A DNA stretch of 64,000 nt from Halictus rubicundus (lineage: Eukaryota > Arthropoda > Insecta > Hymenoptera > Halictidae): positions 62,001 through 126,000 of the forward strand of contig NW_027488858.1 of the NCBI RefSeq assembly GCF_050948215.1. The letters are read 5' to 3'. The position numbers were made by a program, and so were the translations under genes. The notes beneath the pieces are model-generated. The model did no database searches and was not told the DNA's origin. It saw only the letters and a list, made by a program, of their open reading frames with translations. This document shows, in pieces, positions 38,779-50,872 of this stretch. Position 1 is the stretch's first letter, and every line of letters starts with the position of its first letter.

Positions 38779-39899
38779 TTATGATATATATTGTTAGAAA
38801 CCGTCTATATTACAGTGATATCACGTCGAAAATCGTCTAGGACCGATACGGTAAAAGTTTCCTCTTAGCGGTGGGGCTTCGAAAAATTTCCAGAGTTTTG
38901 TCGACGGAGTAGTACATCCGTCCATTATTTGCTAATAACTCGGTAAATAATAGTAGTGGCGAGTTTGGTGTTATGATATATATTGTTAGAAACCGTCTAT
39001 ATTACAGTGATATCACGTCGAAAATCGTCTAGGACCGATACGGTAAAAGTTTCCTCTTAGCGGTGGGGCTTAGAAAAATGTTCGTCCAACGTCCGACGAA
39101 GTAGTACATCCGTCCATTATTAGCTAATAACTCGGTAAACAATAGTAGTAGCGAGTTTGGTGTTATGATATATATTGTTAGAAAACGTCTATATTACAGT
39201 GATATCACGTCGAAACTCGTCTAGGACCGATACGGAAAAAGTTTCCTCTTAGCGGTGGGGCTTAGAAAAGTCTTCGTCCAACGTCCGACGGAGTAGTACA
39301 TTCGTCCATTATTTGCTAATAACTCAGTAAATAATAGTAGTAGCGAGTTTGGTGTTATGATATATATTGTTAGAAACCGTCTATATTACAGAGATATCAC
39401 GTCGAAAATCGTCTAGGATCGATACGGAAAAAGTTTCCTCTTAGCGGTGGGACTTCGAAAAATTTCCAGAGTTTTGTCGACGGAGTATTACATCCGTCCA
39501 TTATTTGCTAATAACTCGCTAAATAATAGTAGTAGCGAGTTTGGTGTTATGATATATATTGTTAGAAACCGTCTATATTACAGTGATATCACGTCGAAAA
39601 TGTTCTAGGACCGATACGGAAAAAGTTTCCTCTTAGCGGTGGGGCTTAGAAAAGTGTTCGTCCAACGTCCGACGGAGTAGTACATTCGTCCATTATTTGC
39701 TAATAACTCAGTAAATAATAGTAGTAGCGAGTTTGGTGTTATGATATATATTGTTAGAAACCGTCTATATTACAGTGATATCACGTCGAAAATCGTCTAG
39801 GACCGATACGGTAAAAGTTTCCTCTTAGCGGTGGGGCTTAGAAAAATGTTCGTCCAACGTCCCACGGAGTAGTACATCCGTCCATTATTAGCTAATAAC
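38779..39899 (+). repeat. Mosaic satellite
   Basis: No gene. Units in order: GGGGCTTCG with B; CGAAG; AAACG/AAACTC with ATTCG and CTCAG (private AAGTCTTCG near 39,269); AGAGATA with B and AGTATT (private CTCGCTAAAT near 39,516); ATGTTC; CCCACGG. The ATGTTC/CCCACGG pair then leads into the GGG-GGTC unit with a one-base deletion, the same order as at 2,305-2,880. Confidence 0.8.
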
Positions 39900-41700
39900 T
39901 CGGTAAATAATAGTAGTAGCGAGTTTGGTGTTATGATATATATTGTTAGAAACCGTCTATATTACAGTGATATCGGGTCGAAAATGGTCTAGGACCGATA
40001 CGGAAAAGTTTCCTCTTAGCGGTGGGGCTTAGAAAAGTGTTCGTCCAACGTCCGACGGAGTAGTACATCCGTCCATTATTAGCTAATAACTCGGTAAACA
40101 ATAGTAGTAGCGAGTTTGGTGTTATGATATATATTGTTAGAAACCGTCTATATTACAGTGATATCACGTCGAAAATCGTCTAGGACCGATACGGTGAAAG
40201 TTTCCTCTTAGCGGTGGGGCTCAGAAAAGTGTTCGTCCAACGTCCGACGGAGTAGTACATCCGTCCATTATTAGCTAATAACTCGGTAAACAATAGTAGT
40301 AGGGAGTTTGGTGTTATGATATATATTGTTAGAAACCGTCTATATTACAGTGATATCACGTCGAAAATCGTCTAGGACCGATACGGAAAAAGTTTCCTCT
40401 TAGCGGTGGGGCTTAGAAAAGTGTTCGTCCAACGTCCGACGGAGTAGTACATCCGTCCATTATTTGCCAATAACTCGGTAAATAATAGTAGTAGCGAGTT
40501 TGGTGTTACGATATATATTGTTAGAAACCGTCTATATTACAGTGATATCACGTCGAAAATCGTCTAGGACCGATACGGTAAAAGTTTCCTCTTAGCGGTG
40601 GGGCTTAGAAAAATGTTCGTCCAACGTCCGACGGAGTAGTACATCCGTCCATTATTAGCTAATAACTCTGTAAACAATAGTAGTAGCGAGTTTGATGTTA
40701 TGATATATATTGTTAGAAAACGTCTATATTACAGTGATATCACGTCGAAACTCGTCTAGGACCGATACGGAAAAAGTTTCCTCTTAGCGGTGGGACTTCG
40801 AAAAATTTCCAGAGTTTTGTCGACGGAGTAGTACATCCGTCCATTATTTGCTAATAACTCGGTAAATAATAGTAGTAGCGAGTTTGGTGTTACGATATAT
40901 ATTGTTAGAAACCGTCTATATTACAGTGATATCACGTCGAAAATCGTCTAGGACCGATACGGTAAAAGTTTCCTCTTAGCGGTGGGGCTTAGAAAAATGT
41001 TCGTCCAACGTCCGACGGAGTAGTACATCCGTCCATTATTTGCTAATAACTCGGTAAATAATAGTAGTAGCGAGTTTGGTGTTATGATATATATTGTTAG
41101 AAACCGTCTATATTACAGTGATATCACGTCGAAAATCGTCTAGGACCGATGCGGTAAAAGTTTCCTCTTAGCGGTGGGGCTTAGAAAAATGTTCGTCCAA
41201 CGTCCGACGGAGTAGTACATCCGTCCATTATTAGCTAATAACTCGGTAAACAATAGTAGTAGCGAGTTTGGTGTTATGATATATATTGTTAGAAACCGTC
41301 TATATTACAGTGATATCACGTCGAAAATCGTCTAGGACCGATACGGTAAAAGTTTCCTCTTAGCGGTGGGGCTTAGAAAAGTGTTCGTCCAACGTCCGAC
41401 GGGGTAGTACATCCGTCCATTATTAGCTAATAACTCGGTAAACAATAGTAGTAGGGAGTTTGGTGTTATGATATATATTGTTAGAAACCGTCTATATTAC
41501 AGTGATATCACGTCGAAAATCGTCTAGGACCGATACGGAAAAAGTTTCCTCTTAGCGGTGGGGCTTAGAAAAGTGTTCGTCCAACGTCCGACGGAGTAGT
41601 ACATCCGTCCATTATTTGCCAATAACTCGGTAAATAATAGTAGTAGCGAGTTTGGTGTTACGATATATATTGTTAGAAACCGTCTATATTACAGTGATAT
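39900..41700 (+). repeat. Nine-monomer block, left copy
   Basis: Matches 44,890-46,690 at an offset of 4,991, that is 26 monomers less one base. Both start with a GGG-GGTC unit carrying the same one-base deletion (40,001-40,010; 44,991-45,000), and both contain the rare TTTGATGTTA at 40,691 and 45,682. Unit order is shared through GGGAG, GCCAAT, CTCTG, AAACG/AAACTC with B, TTACG/TTTGCT, GATGCGG and a second GGGAG. Private here: CGGTGAAAG near 40,193 and GGCTCAGAAA near 40,219. Confidence 0.87.
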
Positions 41701-43001
41701 CACGTCGAAAATCGTCTAGGACCGATACGGAAAAAGTTTCCTCTTAGCGGTGGGGCTTAGAAAAGTGTTCGTCCAACGTCCGACGGAGTAGTACATCCGT
41801 CCATTATTTGCCAATAACTCGGTAAATAATAGTAGTAGCGAGTTTGGTGTTACGATATATATTGTTAGAAACCGTCTATATTACAGTGATATCACGTCGA
41901 AACTCGTCTAGGACCGATACGGAAAAAGTTTCCTCTTAGCGGTGGGACTTCGAAAAATTTCCAGAGTTTTGTCGACGGAGTAGTACATCCGTCCATTATT
42001 TGCTAATAACTCGGTAAATAATAGTAGTAGCGAGTTTGGTGTTACGATATATATTGTTAGAAACCGTCTATATTACAGTGATATCACGTCGAAAATCGTC
42101 TAGGACCGATACGGTAAAAGTTTCCTCTTAGCGGTGGGGCTTAGAAAAATGTTCGTCCAACGTCCGACGGAGTAGTACATCCGTCCATTATTTGCTAATA
42201 ACTCGGTAAATAATAGTAGTAGCGAGTTTGGTGTTATGATATATATTGTTAGAAACCGTCTATATTACAGTGATATCACGTCGAAAATCGTCTAGGACCG
42301 ATGCGGTAAAAGTTTCCTCTTAGCGGTGGGGCTTAGAAAAATGTTCGTCCAACGTCCGACGGAGTAGTACATCCGTCCATTATTAGCTAATAACTCGGTA
42401 AACAATAGTAGTAGCGAGTTTGGTGTTATGATATATATTGTTAGAAACCGTCTATATTACAGTGATATCACGTCGAAAATCGTCTAGGACCGATACGGTA
42501 AAAGTTTCCTCTTAGCGGTGGGGCTTAGAAAAGTGTTCGTCCAACGTCCGACGGGGTAGTACATCCGTCCATTATTAGCTAATAACTCGGTAAACAATAG
42601 TAGTAGGGAGTTTGGTGTTATGATATATATTGTTAGAAACCGTCTATATTACAGTGATATCACGTCGAAAATCGTCTAGGACCGATACGGAAAAAGTTTC
42701 CTCTTAGCGGTGGGGCTTAGAAAAGTGTTCGTCCAACGTCCGACGGAGTAGTACATCCGTCCATTATTTGCCAATAACTCGGTAAATAATAGTAGTAGCG
42801 AGTTTGGTGTTACGATATATATTGTTAGAAACCGTCTATATTACAGTGATATCACGTCGAAAATCGTCTAGGACCGATACGGTAAAAGTTTCCTCTTAGC
42901 GGTGGGGCTTAGAAAAATGTTCGTCCAACGTCCGACGGAGTAGTACATCCGTCCATTATTAGCTAATAACTCTGTAAACAATAGTAGTAGCGAGTTTGGT
43001 G
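40698..43001 (+). repeat. Six-monomer tandem duplication (2 x 1,152 bp)
   Basis: Units starting at 40,698 and 41,850 begin parallel series. The rare ACGGGGTAG change lies at 41,399 and 42,551, exactly 1,152 bases apart. About 40,730-41,730 matches 41,882-42,882. The junction units are hybrids: 41,658 has a TTACG head on a GCCAAT body, and 41,850 has a TTACG/AACCG head on an AAACTC/B body where the original (40,698) has TTATG/AAACG. This fixes the exchange point to the first 40 bases or so of the unit. Confidence 0.88.
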
Positions 43002-44889
43002 TTATGATATATATTGTTAGAAAACGTCTATATTACAGTGATATCACGTCGAAACTCGTCTAGGACCGATACGGAAAAAGGTTCCTCTTAGCGGTGGGAC
43101 TTCGAAAAATTTCCAGAGTTTTGTCGACGGAGTAGTACATCCGTCCATTATTTGCTAATAACTCGGTAAATAATAGTAGTAGTGAGTTTGGTGTTATGAT
43201 ATATATTGTTAGAAACCGTCTATATTACAGTGATATCACGTCGAAAATCGTCTAGGATCGATACGGAAAAAGTTTCCTCTTAGCGGTGGGACTTCGAAAA
43301 ATTTCCAGAGTTTTGTCGACGGAGTAGTACATCCGTCCATTATTTGCTAATAACTCGGTAAATAATAGTAGTAGCGAGTTTGGTGTTACGATATATATTG
43401 TTAGAAACCGTCTATATTACAGTGATATCACGTCGAAAATCGTCTAGGACCGATACGGTAAAAGTTTCCTCTTAGCGGTGGGGCTTAGAAAAATGTTCGT
43501 CCAACGTCCGACGGAGTAGTACATCCGTCCATTATTAGCTAATAACTCGGTAAACAATAGTAGTAGCGAGTTTGGTGTTATGATATATATTGTTAGAAAC
43601 CGTCTATATTACAGTGATATCACGTCGAAAATGTTCTAGGACCGATACGGAAAAAGTTTCCTCTTAGCGGTGGGGCTTAGAAAAGTGTTCGTCCAACGTC
43701 CGACGGAGTAGTACATTCGTCCATTATTTGCTAATAACTCAGTAAATAATAGTAGTAGCGAGTTTGGTGTTATGATATATATTGTTAGAAACCGTCTATA
43801 TTACAGTGATATCACGTCGAAAATCGTCTAGGACCGATACGGAAAAAGTTTCCTCTTAGCGGTGGGGCTTAGAAAAATGTTCGTCCAACGTCCCACGGAG
43901 TAGTACATCCGTCCATTATTAGCTAATAACTCGGTAAATAATAGTAGTAGCGAGTTTGGTGTTATGATATATATTGTTAGAAACCGTCTATATTACAGTG
44001 ATATCACGTCGAAAATCGTCTAGGACCGATGCGGTAAAAGTTTCCTCTTAGCGGTGGGGCTTAGAAAAATGTTCGTCCAACGTCCGACGGAGTAGTACAT
44101 CCGTCCATTATTAGCTAATAACTCGGTAAACAATAGTAGTAGCGAGTTTGGTGTTATGATATATATTGTTAGAAACCGTCTATATTACAGTGATATCACG
44201 TCGAAAATCGTCTAGGACCGATACGGAAAAAGTTTCCTCATAGCGGTGGGGCTTAGAAAAGTGTTCGTCCAACGTCCGACGGAGTAGTACATCCGTCCAT
44301 TATTTGCCAATAACTCGGTAAATAATAGTAGTAGCGAGTTTGGTGTTACGATATATATTGTTAGAAACCGTCTATATTACAGTGATATCACGTCGAAAAT
44401 CGTCTAGGACCGATACGGTAAAAGTTTCCTCTTAGCGGTGGGGCTTAGAAAAATGTTCGTCCAACGTCCGACGGAGTAGTACATCCGTCCATTATTAGCT
44501 AATAACTCTGTAAACAATAGTAGTAGCGAGTTTGGTGTTATGATATATATTGTTAGAAACCGTCTATATTACAGTGATATCACGTCGAAAATCGTCTAGG
44601 ACCGATGCGGTAAAAGTTTCCTCTTAGCGGTGGGGCTTAGAAAAATGTTCGTCCAACGTCCGACGGAGTAGTACATCCGTCCATTATTAGCTAATAACTC
44701 GGTAAACTATAGTAGCAGCGAGTTTGGTGTTATGATATATATTGTTAGAAACCGTCTATATTACAGTGATATCACGTCGAAAATCGTCTAGGACCGATAC
44801 GGTAAAAGTTTCCTCTTAGCGGTGGGGCTTCGAAAAATTTCCAGAGTTTTGTCGACGGAGTAGTACATCCGTCCATTATTAGCTAATAA
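43002..44889 (+). repeat. Mosaic satellite with a hybrid junction unit
   Basis: No gene. It opens with an AAACTC/B unit bearing AAAAAGGTTCC (43,075-43,085), a change found again at about 46,914, then a B, B/P, N, M series. GATGCGG, GCCAAT, CTCTG and GATGCGG units follow. The last unit (about 44,742-44,933) has GGGGCTTCG and a B cassette but then TAGCTAATAACTCGG with AAAT, instead of the TTTGCT tail normal for B. It marks the breakpoint where the block copied from 39,900 begins. Confidence 0.82.
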
Positions 44890-46690
44890 CTCGGTAAATA
44901 ATAGTAGTAGCGAGTTTGGTGTTATGATATATATTGTTAGAAACCGTCTATATTACAGTGATATCGGGTCGAAAATGGTCTAGGACCGATACGGAAAAGT
45001 TTCCTCTTAGCGGTGGGGCTTAGAAAAGTGTTCGTCCAACGTCCGACGGAGTAGTACATCCGTCCATTATTAGCTAATAACTCGGTAAACAATAGTAGTA
45101 GCGAGTTTGGTGTTATGATATATATTGTTAGAAACCGTCTATATTACAGTGATATCACGTCGAAAATCGTCTAGGACCGATACGGTAAAAGTTTCCTCTT
45201 AGCGGTGGGGCTTAGAAAAGTGTTCGTCCAACGTCCGACGGAGTAGTACATCCGTCCATTATTAGCTAATAACTCGGTAAACAATAGTAGTAGGGAGTTT
45301 GGTGTTATGATATATATTGTTAGAAACCGTCTATATTACAGTGATATCACGTCGAAAATCGTCTAGGACCGATACGGAAAAAGTTTCCTCTTAGCGGTGG
45401 GGCTTAGAAAAGTGTTCGTCCAACGTCCGACGGAGTAGTACATCCGTCCATTATTTGCCAATAACTCGGTAAATAATAGTAGTAGCGAGTTTGGTGTTAC
45501 GATATATATTGTTAGAAACCGTCTATATTACAGTGATATCACGTCGAAAATCGTCTAGGACCGATACGGTAAAAGTTTCCTCTTAGCGGTGGGGCTTAGA
45601 AAAATGTTCGTCCAACGTCCGACGGAGTAGTACATCCGTCCATTATTAGCTAATAACTCTGTAAACAATAGTAGTAGCGAGTTTGATGTTATGATATATA
45701 TTGTTAGAAAACGTCTATATTACAGTGATATCACGTCGAAACTCGTCTAGGACCGATACGGAAAAAGTTTCCTCTTAGCGGTGGGACTTCGAAAAATTTC
45801 CACAGTTTTGTCGACGGAGTAGTACATCCGTCCATTATTAGCTAATAACTCGGTAAATAATAGTAGTAGCGAGTTTGGTGTTACGATATATATTGTTAGA
45901 AACCGTCTATATTACAGTGATATCACGTCGAAAATCGTCTAGGACCGATACGGTAAAAGTTTCCTCTTAGCGGTGGGGCTTAGAAAAATGTTCGTCCAAC
46001 GTCCGACGGAGTAGTACATCCGTCCATTATTTGCTAATAACTCGGTAAATAATAGTAGTAGCGAGTTTGGTGTTATGATATATATTGTTAGAAACCGTCT
46101 ATATTACAGTGATATCACGTCGAAAATCGTCTAGGACCGATGCGGTAAAAGTTTCCTCTTAGCGGTGGGGCTTAGAAAAATGTTCGTCCAACGTCCGACG
46201 GAGTAGTACATCCGTCCATTATTAGCTAATAACTCGGTAAACAATAGTAGTAGCGAGTTTGGTGTTATGATATATATTGTTAGAAACCGTCTATATTACA
46301 GTGATATCACGTCGAAAATCGTCTAGGACCGATGCGGTAAAAGTTTCCTCTTAGCGGTGGGGCTTAGAAAAGTGTTCGTCCAACGTCCGACGGAGTAGTA
46401 CATCCGTCCATTATTAGCTAATAACTCGGTAAACAATAGTAGTAGGGAGTTTGGTGTTATGATATATATTGTTAGAAACCGTCTATATTACAGTGATATG
46501 ACGTCGAAAATCGTCTAGGACCGATACGGAAAAAGTTTCCTCTTAGCGGTGGGGCTTAGAAAAGTGTTCGTCCAACGTCCGACGGAGTAGTACATCCGTC
46601 CATTATTTGCCAATGACTCGGTAAATAATAGTAGTAGCGAGTTTGGTGTTACGATATATATTGTTAGAAACCGTCTATATTACAGTGATA
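44890..46690 (+). repeat. Nine-monomer block, right copy
   Basis: Copy of 39,900-41,700. Private differences include CCACAGTTTT near 45,800, a B unit with TAGC tail near 45,838, GATGCGG in the GGGAG unit near 46,332, GATATGACG near 46,496 and CAATGACTCGG near 46,611. It ends where a CTCTG unit here faces a GCCAAT hybrid there. Confidence 0.86.
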
Positions 46691-47608
46691 TCACGTCGAA
46701 AATCGTCTAGGACCGATACGGTAAAAGTTTCCTCTTAGCGGTGGGGCTTAGAAAAATGTTCGTCCAACGTCCTACGGAGTAGTACATCCGTCCATTATTA
46801 GCTAATAACTCTGTAAACAATAGTAGTAGCGAGTTTGGTGTTATGATATATATTGTTAGAAAACGTCTATATTACAGTGATATCACGTCGAAACTCGTCT
46901 AGGACCGATACGGAAAAAGGTTCCTCTTAGCGGTGGGACTTCGAAAAATTTCCAGAGTTTTGTCGACGGAGTAGTACATCCGTCCATTATTTGCTAATAA
47001 CTCGGTAAATAATAGTAGTAGCGAGTTTGGTGTTACGATATATATTGTTAGAAACCGTCCATATTACAGTGATATCACGTCGAAAATCGTCTAGGACCGA
47101 TACGGTAAAAGTTTCCTCTTAGCGGTGGGGCTTAGAAAAATTTTCGTCCAACGTCCGACGGAGTAGTACATCCGTCCATTATTTGCTAATAACTCGGTAA
47201 ATAATAGTAGTAGCGAGTTTGGTGTTATGATATATATTGTTAGAAACCGTCTGTATTACAGTGATATCGGGTCGAAAATGGTCTAGGACCGATACGGAAA
47301 AAGTTTCCTCTTAGCGGTGGGGCTTAGAAAAGTGTTCGTCCAACGTCCGACGGAGTAGTACATCCGTCCATTATTTGCTAATAACTCGGTAAATAATAGT
47401 AGTAGCGAGTTTGGTGTTATGATATATATTGTTAGAAACTGTCTATATTACAGTGATATCACGTCGAAAATCGTCTAGGACCGATACGGTAAAAGTTTCC
47501 TCTTAGCGGTGGGGCTTAGAAAAGTGTTCGTCCAACGTCCGACGGAGTAGTACATCCGTCCATTATTTGCCAATAACTCGGTAAATAATAGTAGTAGCGA
47601 GTTTGGTG
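46691..47608 (+). repeat. Mosaic satellite
   Basis: No gene. It contains a CTCTG unit with CCTACGG (near 46,772), the AAAAAGGTTCC AAACTC/B unit, a TTACG unit with GTCCATATT and TTTTCG, a CTGTATT/GGG-GGTC unit and a CGGT/GTG/GCCAAT unit with AACTGTC (near 47,438). These are transitional to the HOR that follows. Confidence 0.78.
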
Positions 47609-50600
47609 TTACGATATATATTGTTAGAAACCGTCTATATTACAGTGATATCACGTCGAAAATCGTCTAGGACCGATACGGTAAAAGTTTCCTCTTAGCG
47701 GTGGGACTTAGAAAAGTGTTCGTCCAACGTCCGACGGAGTAGTACATTCGTCCATTATTTTCTAATAACTCAGTAAATAATAGTAGTAGCGAGTTTGGTG
47801 TTATGATATATATTGTTAGAAACCGTCTATATTACAGTGATATCACTTCGAAAATCGTCTAGGACAGATACGGTAAAAGTTTCCTCTTAGCGGTGGGGCT
47901 TAGAAAAGTGTTCGTCCAACGTCCGACGGAGTAGTACATCCGTCCATTATTTGCCAATAACTCGGTAAATAATAGTAGTAGCGAGTTTGGTGTTACGATA
48001 TATATTGTTAGAAACCGTCTATATTACAGTGATATCACGTCGAAAATCGTCTAGGATCGATACGGAAAAAGTTTCCTCTTAGCGGTGGGGCTTAGAAAAA
48101 TGTTCGTCCAACGTCCGACGGAGTAGTACATCCGTCCATTATTTGCTAATAACTCGGTAAATAATAGTAGTAGCGAGTTTGGTGTTATGATATATATTGT
48201 TAGAAACCGTCTATATTACAGTGATATCACGTCGAAAATCGTCTAGGACCGATACGGAAAAAGTTTCCTCTTAGCGTTGGGGCTTAGAAAAATGTTCTTC
48301 CAACGTCCGACGGAGTAGTACATCCGTCCATTATTAGCTAATAACTCGGTAAACAATAGTAGTAGCGAGTTTGGTGTTATGATATATATTGTTAGAAACC
48401 GTCTATATTACAGTGATATCACGTCGAAAATCGTCTAGGATCGATACGGAAAAAGTTTCCTCTTAGCGGTGGGGCTTAGAAAAATGTTCGTCCAACGTCC
48501 GACGGAGTAGTACATCCGTCCATTATTTGCTAATAACTCGGTAAATAATAGTAGTAGCGAGTTTGGTGTTATGATATATATTGTTAGAAAACGTCTATAT
48601 TACAGTGATATCACGTCGAAACTCGTCTTGGACCGATACGGAAAAAGTTTCCTCTTAGCGGTGGGACTTCGAAAAATTTCCAGAGTTTTGTCGACGGAGT
48701 AGTACATCCGTCCATTATTTGCTAATAACTCGGTAAATAATAGTAGTATTGAGTTTGGTGTTATGATATATATTGTTAGAAACCGTCTATATTACAGTGA
48801 TATCACGTCGAAAATCGTCTAGGACCGATACGGTAAAAGTTTCCTCTTAGCGGTGGGACTTAGAAAAGTGTTCGTCCAACGTCCGACGGAGTAGTACATT
48901 CGTCCATTATTTTCTAATAACTCAGTAAATAATAGTAGTAGCGAGTTTGGTGTTATGATATATATTGTTAGAAACCGTCTATATTACAGTGATATCACTT
49001 CGAAAATCGTCTAGGACCGATACGGTAAAAGTTTCCTCTTAGCGGTGGGGCTTAGAAAAGTGTTCGTCCAACGTCCGACGGAGTAGTACATCCGTCCATT
49101 ATTTGACAATAACTCGGTAAATAATAGTAGTAGCGAGTTTGGTGTTACGATATATATTGTTAGAAACCGTCTATATTACAGTGCTATCACGTCGAAACTC
49201 GTCTAGGACCGATACGGAAAAAGTTTCCTCTTAGCGGTGGGACTTCGAAAAATTTCCAGAGTTTTGTCGACGGAGTAGTACATCCGTCCATTATTTGCTA
49301 ATAACTCGGTAAATAATAGTAGTATTGAGTTTGGTGTTATGATATATATTGTTAGAAACCGTCTATATTACAGTGATATCACGTCGAAAATCGTCTAGGA
49401 CCGATACGGTAAAAGTTTCCTCTTAGCGGTGGGACTTAGAAAAGTGTTCGTCCAACGTCCGACGGAGTAGTACATTCGTCCATTATTTTCTAATAACTCA
49501 GTAAATAATAGTAGTAGCGAGTTTGGTGTTATGATATATATTGTTAGAAACCGTCTATATTACAGTGATATCACTTCGAAAATCGTCTAGGACCGATACG
49601 GTAAAAGTTTCCTCTTAGCGGTGGGGCTTAGAAAAGTGTTCGTCCAACGTCCGACGGAGTAGTACATCCGTCCATTATTTGCCAATAACTCGGTAAATAA
49701 TAGTAGTAGCGAGTTTGGTGTTACGATATATATTGTTAGAAACCGTCTATATTACAGTGATATCACGTCTAAAATCGTCTAGGACCGATACGGAAAAAGT
49801 TTCCTCTTAGCGGTGGGACTTAGAAAAATTTTCGTCCAGGGTCCTACGGAGTAGTACATCCGTCCATTATTTGCTAATAACTCGGTAAATAATAGTAGTA
49901 GCGAGTTTGGTGTTATGATATATATTGTTAGAAACCGTCTATATTACAGTGATATCACGTCGAAAATCGTCTAGGACCGATACGGAAAAAGTTTCCTCTT
50001 AGCGGTGGGGCTTAGAAAAATGTTCGTCCAACGTCCGACGGAGTAGTACATCCGTCCATTATTAGCTAATAACTCGGTAAACAATAGTAGTAGCGAGTTT
50101 GGTGTTATGATATATATTGTTAGAAACCGTCTATATTACAGTGATATCACGTCGAAAATCGTCTAGGATCGATACGGAAAAAGTTTCCTCTTAGCGGTGG
50201 GGCTTAGAAAAATGTTCGTCCAACGTCCGACGGAGTAGTACATCCGTCCATTATTTGCTAATAACTCGGTAAATAATAGTAGTAGCGAGTTTGGTGTTAT
50301 GATATATATTGTTAGAAAACGTCTATATTACAGTGATATCACGTCGAAACTCGTCTAGGACCGATACGGAAAAAGTTTCCTCTTAGCGGTGGGACTTCGA
50401 AAAATTTCCAGAGTTTTGTCGACGGAGTAGTACATCCGTCCATTATTTGCTAATAACTCGGTAAATAATAGTAGTATTGAGTTTGGTGTTATGATATATA
50501 TTGTTAGAAACCGTCTATATTACAGTGATATCACGTCGAAAATCGTCTAGGACCGATACGGTAAAAGTTTCCTCTTAGCGGTGGGACTTAGAAAAGTGTT

Positions 50601-50872
50601 CGTCCAACGTCCGACGGAGTAGTACATTCGTCCATTATTTTCTAATAACTCAGTAAATAATAGTAGTAGCGAGTTTGGTGTTATGATATATATTGTTAGA
50701 AACCGTCTATATTACAGTGATATCACTTCGAAAATCGTCTAGGACCGATACGGTAAAAGTTTCCTCTTAGCGGTGGGGCTTAGAAAAGTGTTCGTCCAAC
50801 GTCCGACGGAGTAGTACATCCGTCCATTATTTGCCAATAACTCGGTAAATAATAGTAGTAGCGAGTTTGGTG
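47609..50872 (+). repeat. Six-monomer HOR with TATTTTCTAA units (6, 3, 6, 2 monomers)
   Basis: Full order: a GGGACTTAG/ATTCG/TATTTTCT/CTCAG unit; a CACTTCG unit; a TTACG unit (with ACGTCTAAA and the third cassette form in later copies); a CGGA/AAATG unit; a GGATC/A-cassette unit; an AAACG/AAACTC/B unit ending AGTATTGAG. Copies start at 47,609 (six units), 48,761 (three units), 49,337 (six units) and 50,489, where the third unit begins the 13-monomer repeat. The three-unit copy ends in a hybrid (49,145-49,336) with the TTACG head of unit 3 and the AAACTC/B/AGTATTGAG body of unit 6, so three monomers were lost in register. Confidence 0.88.
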
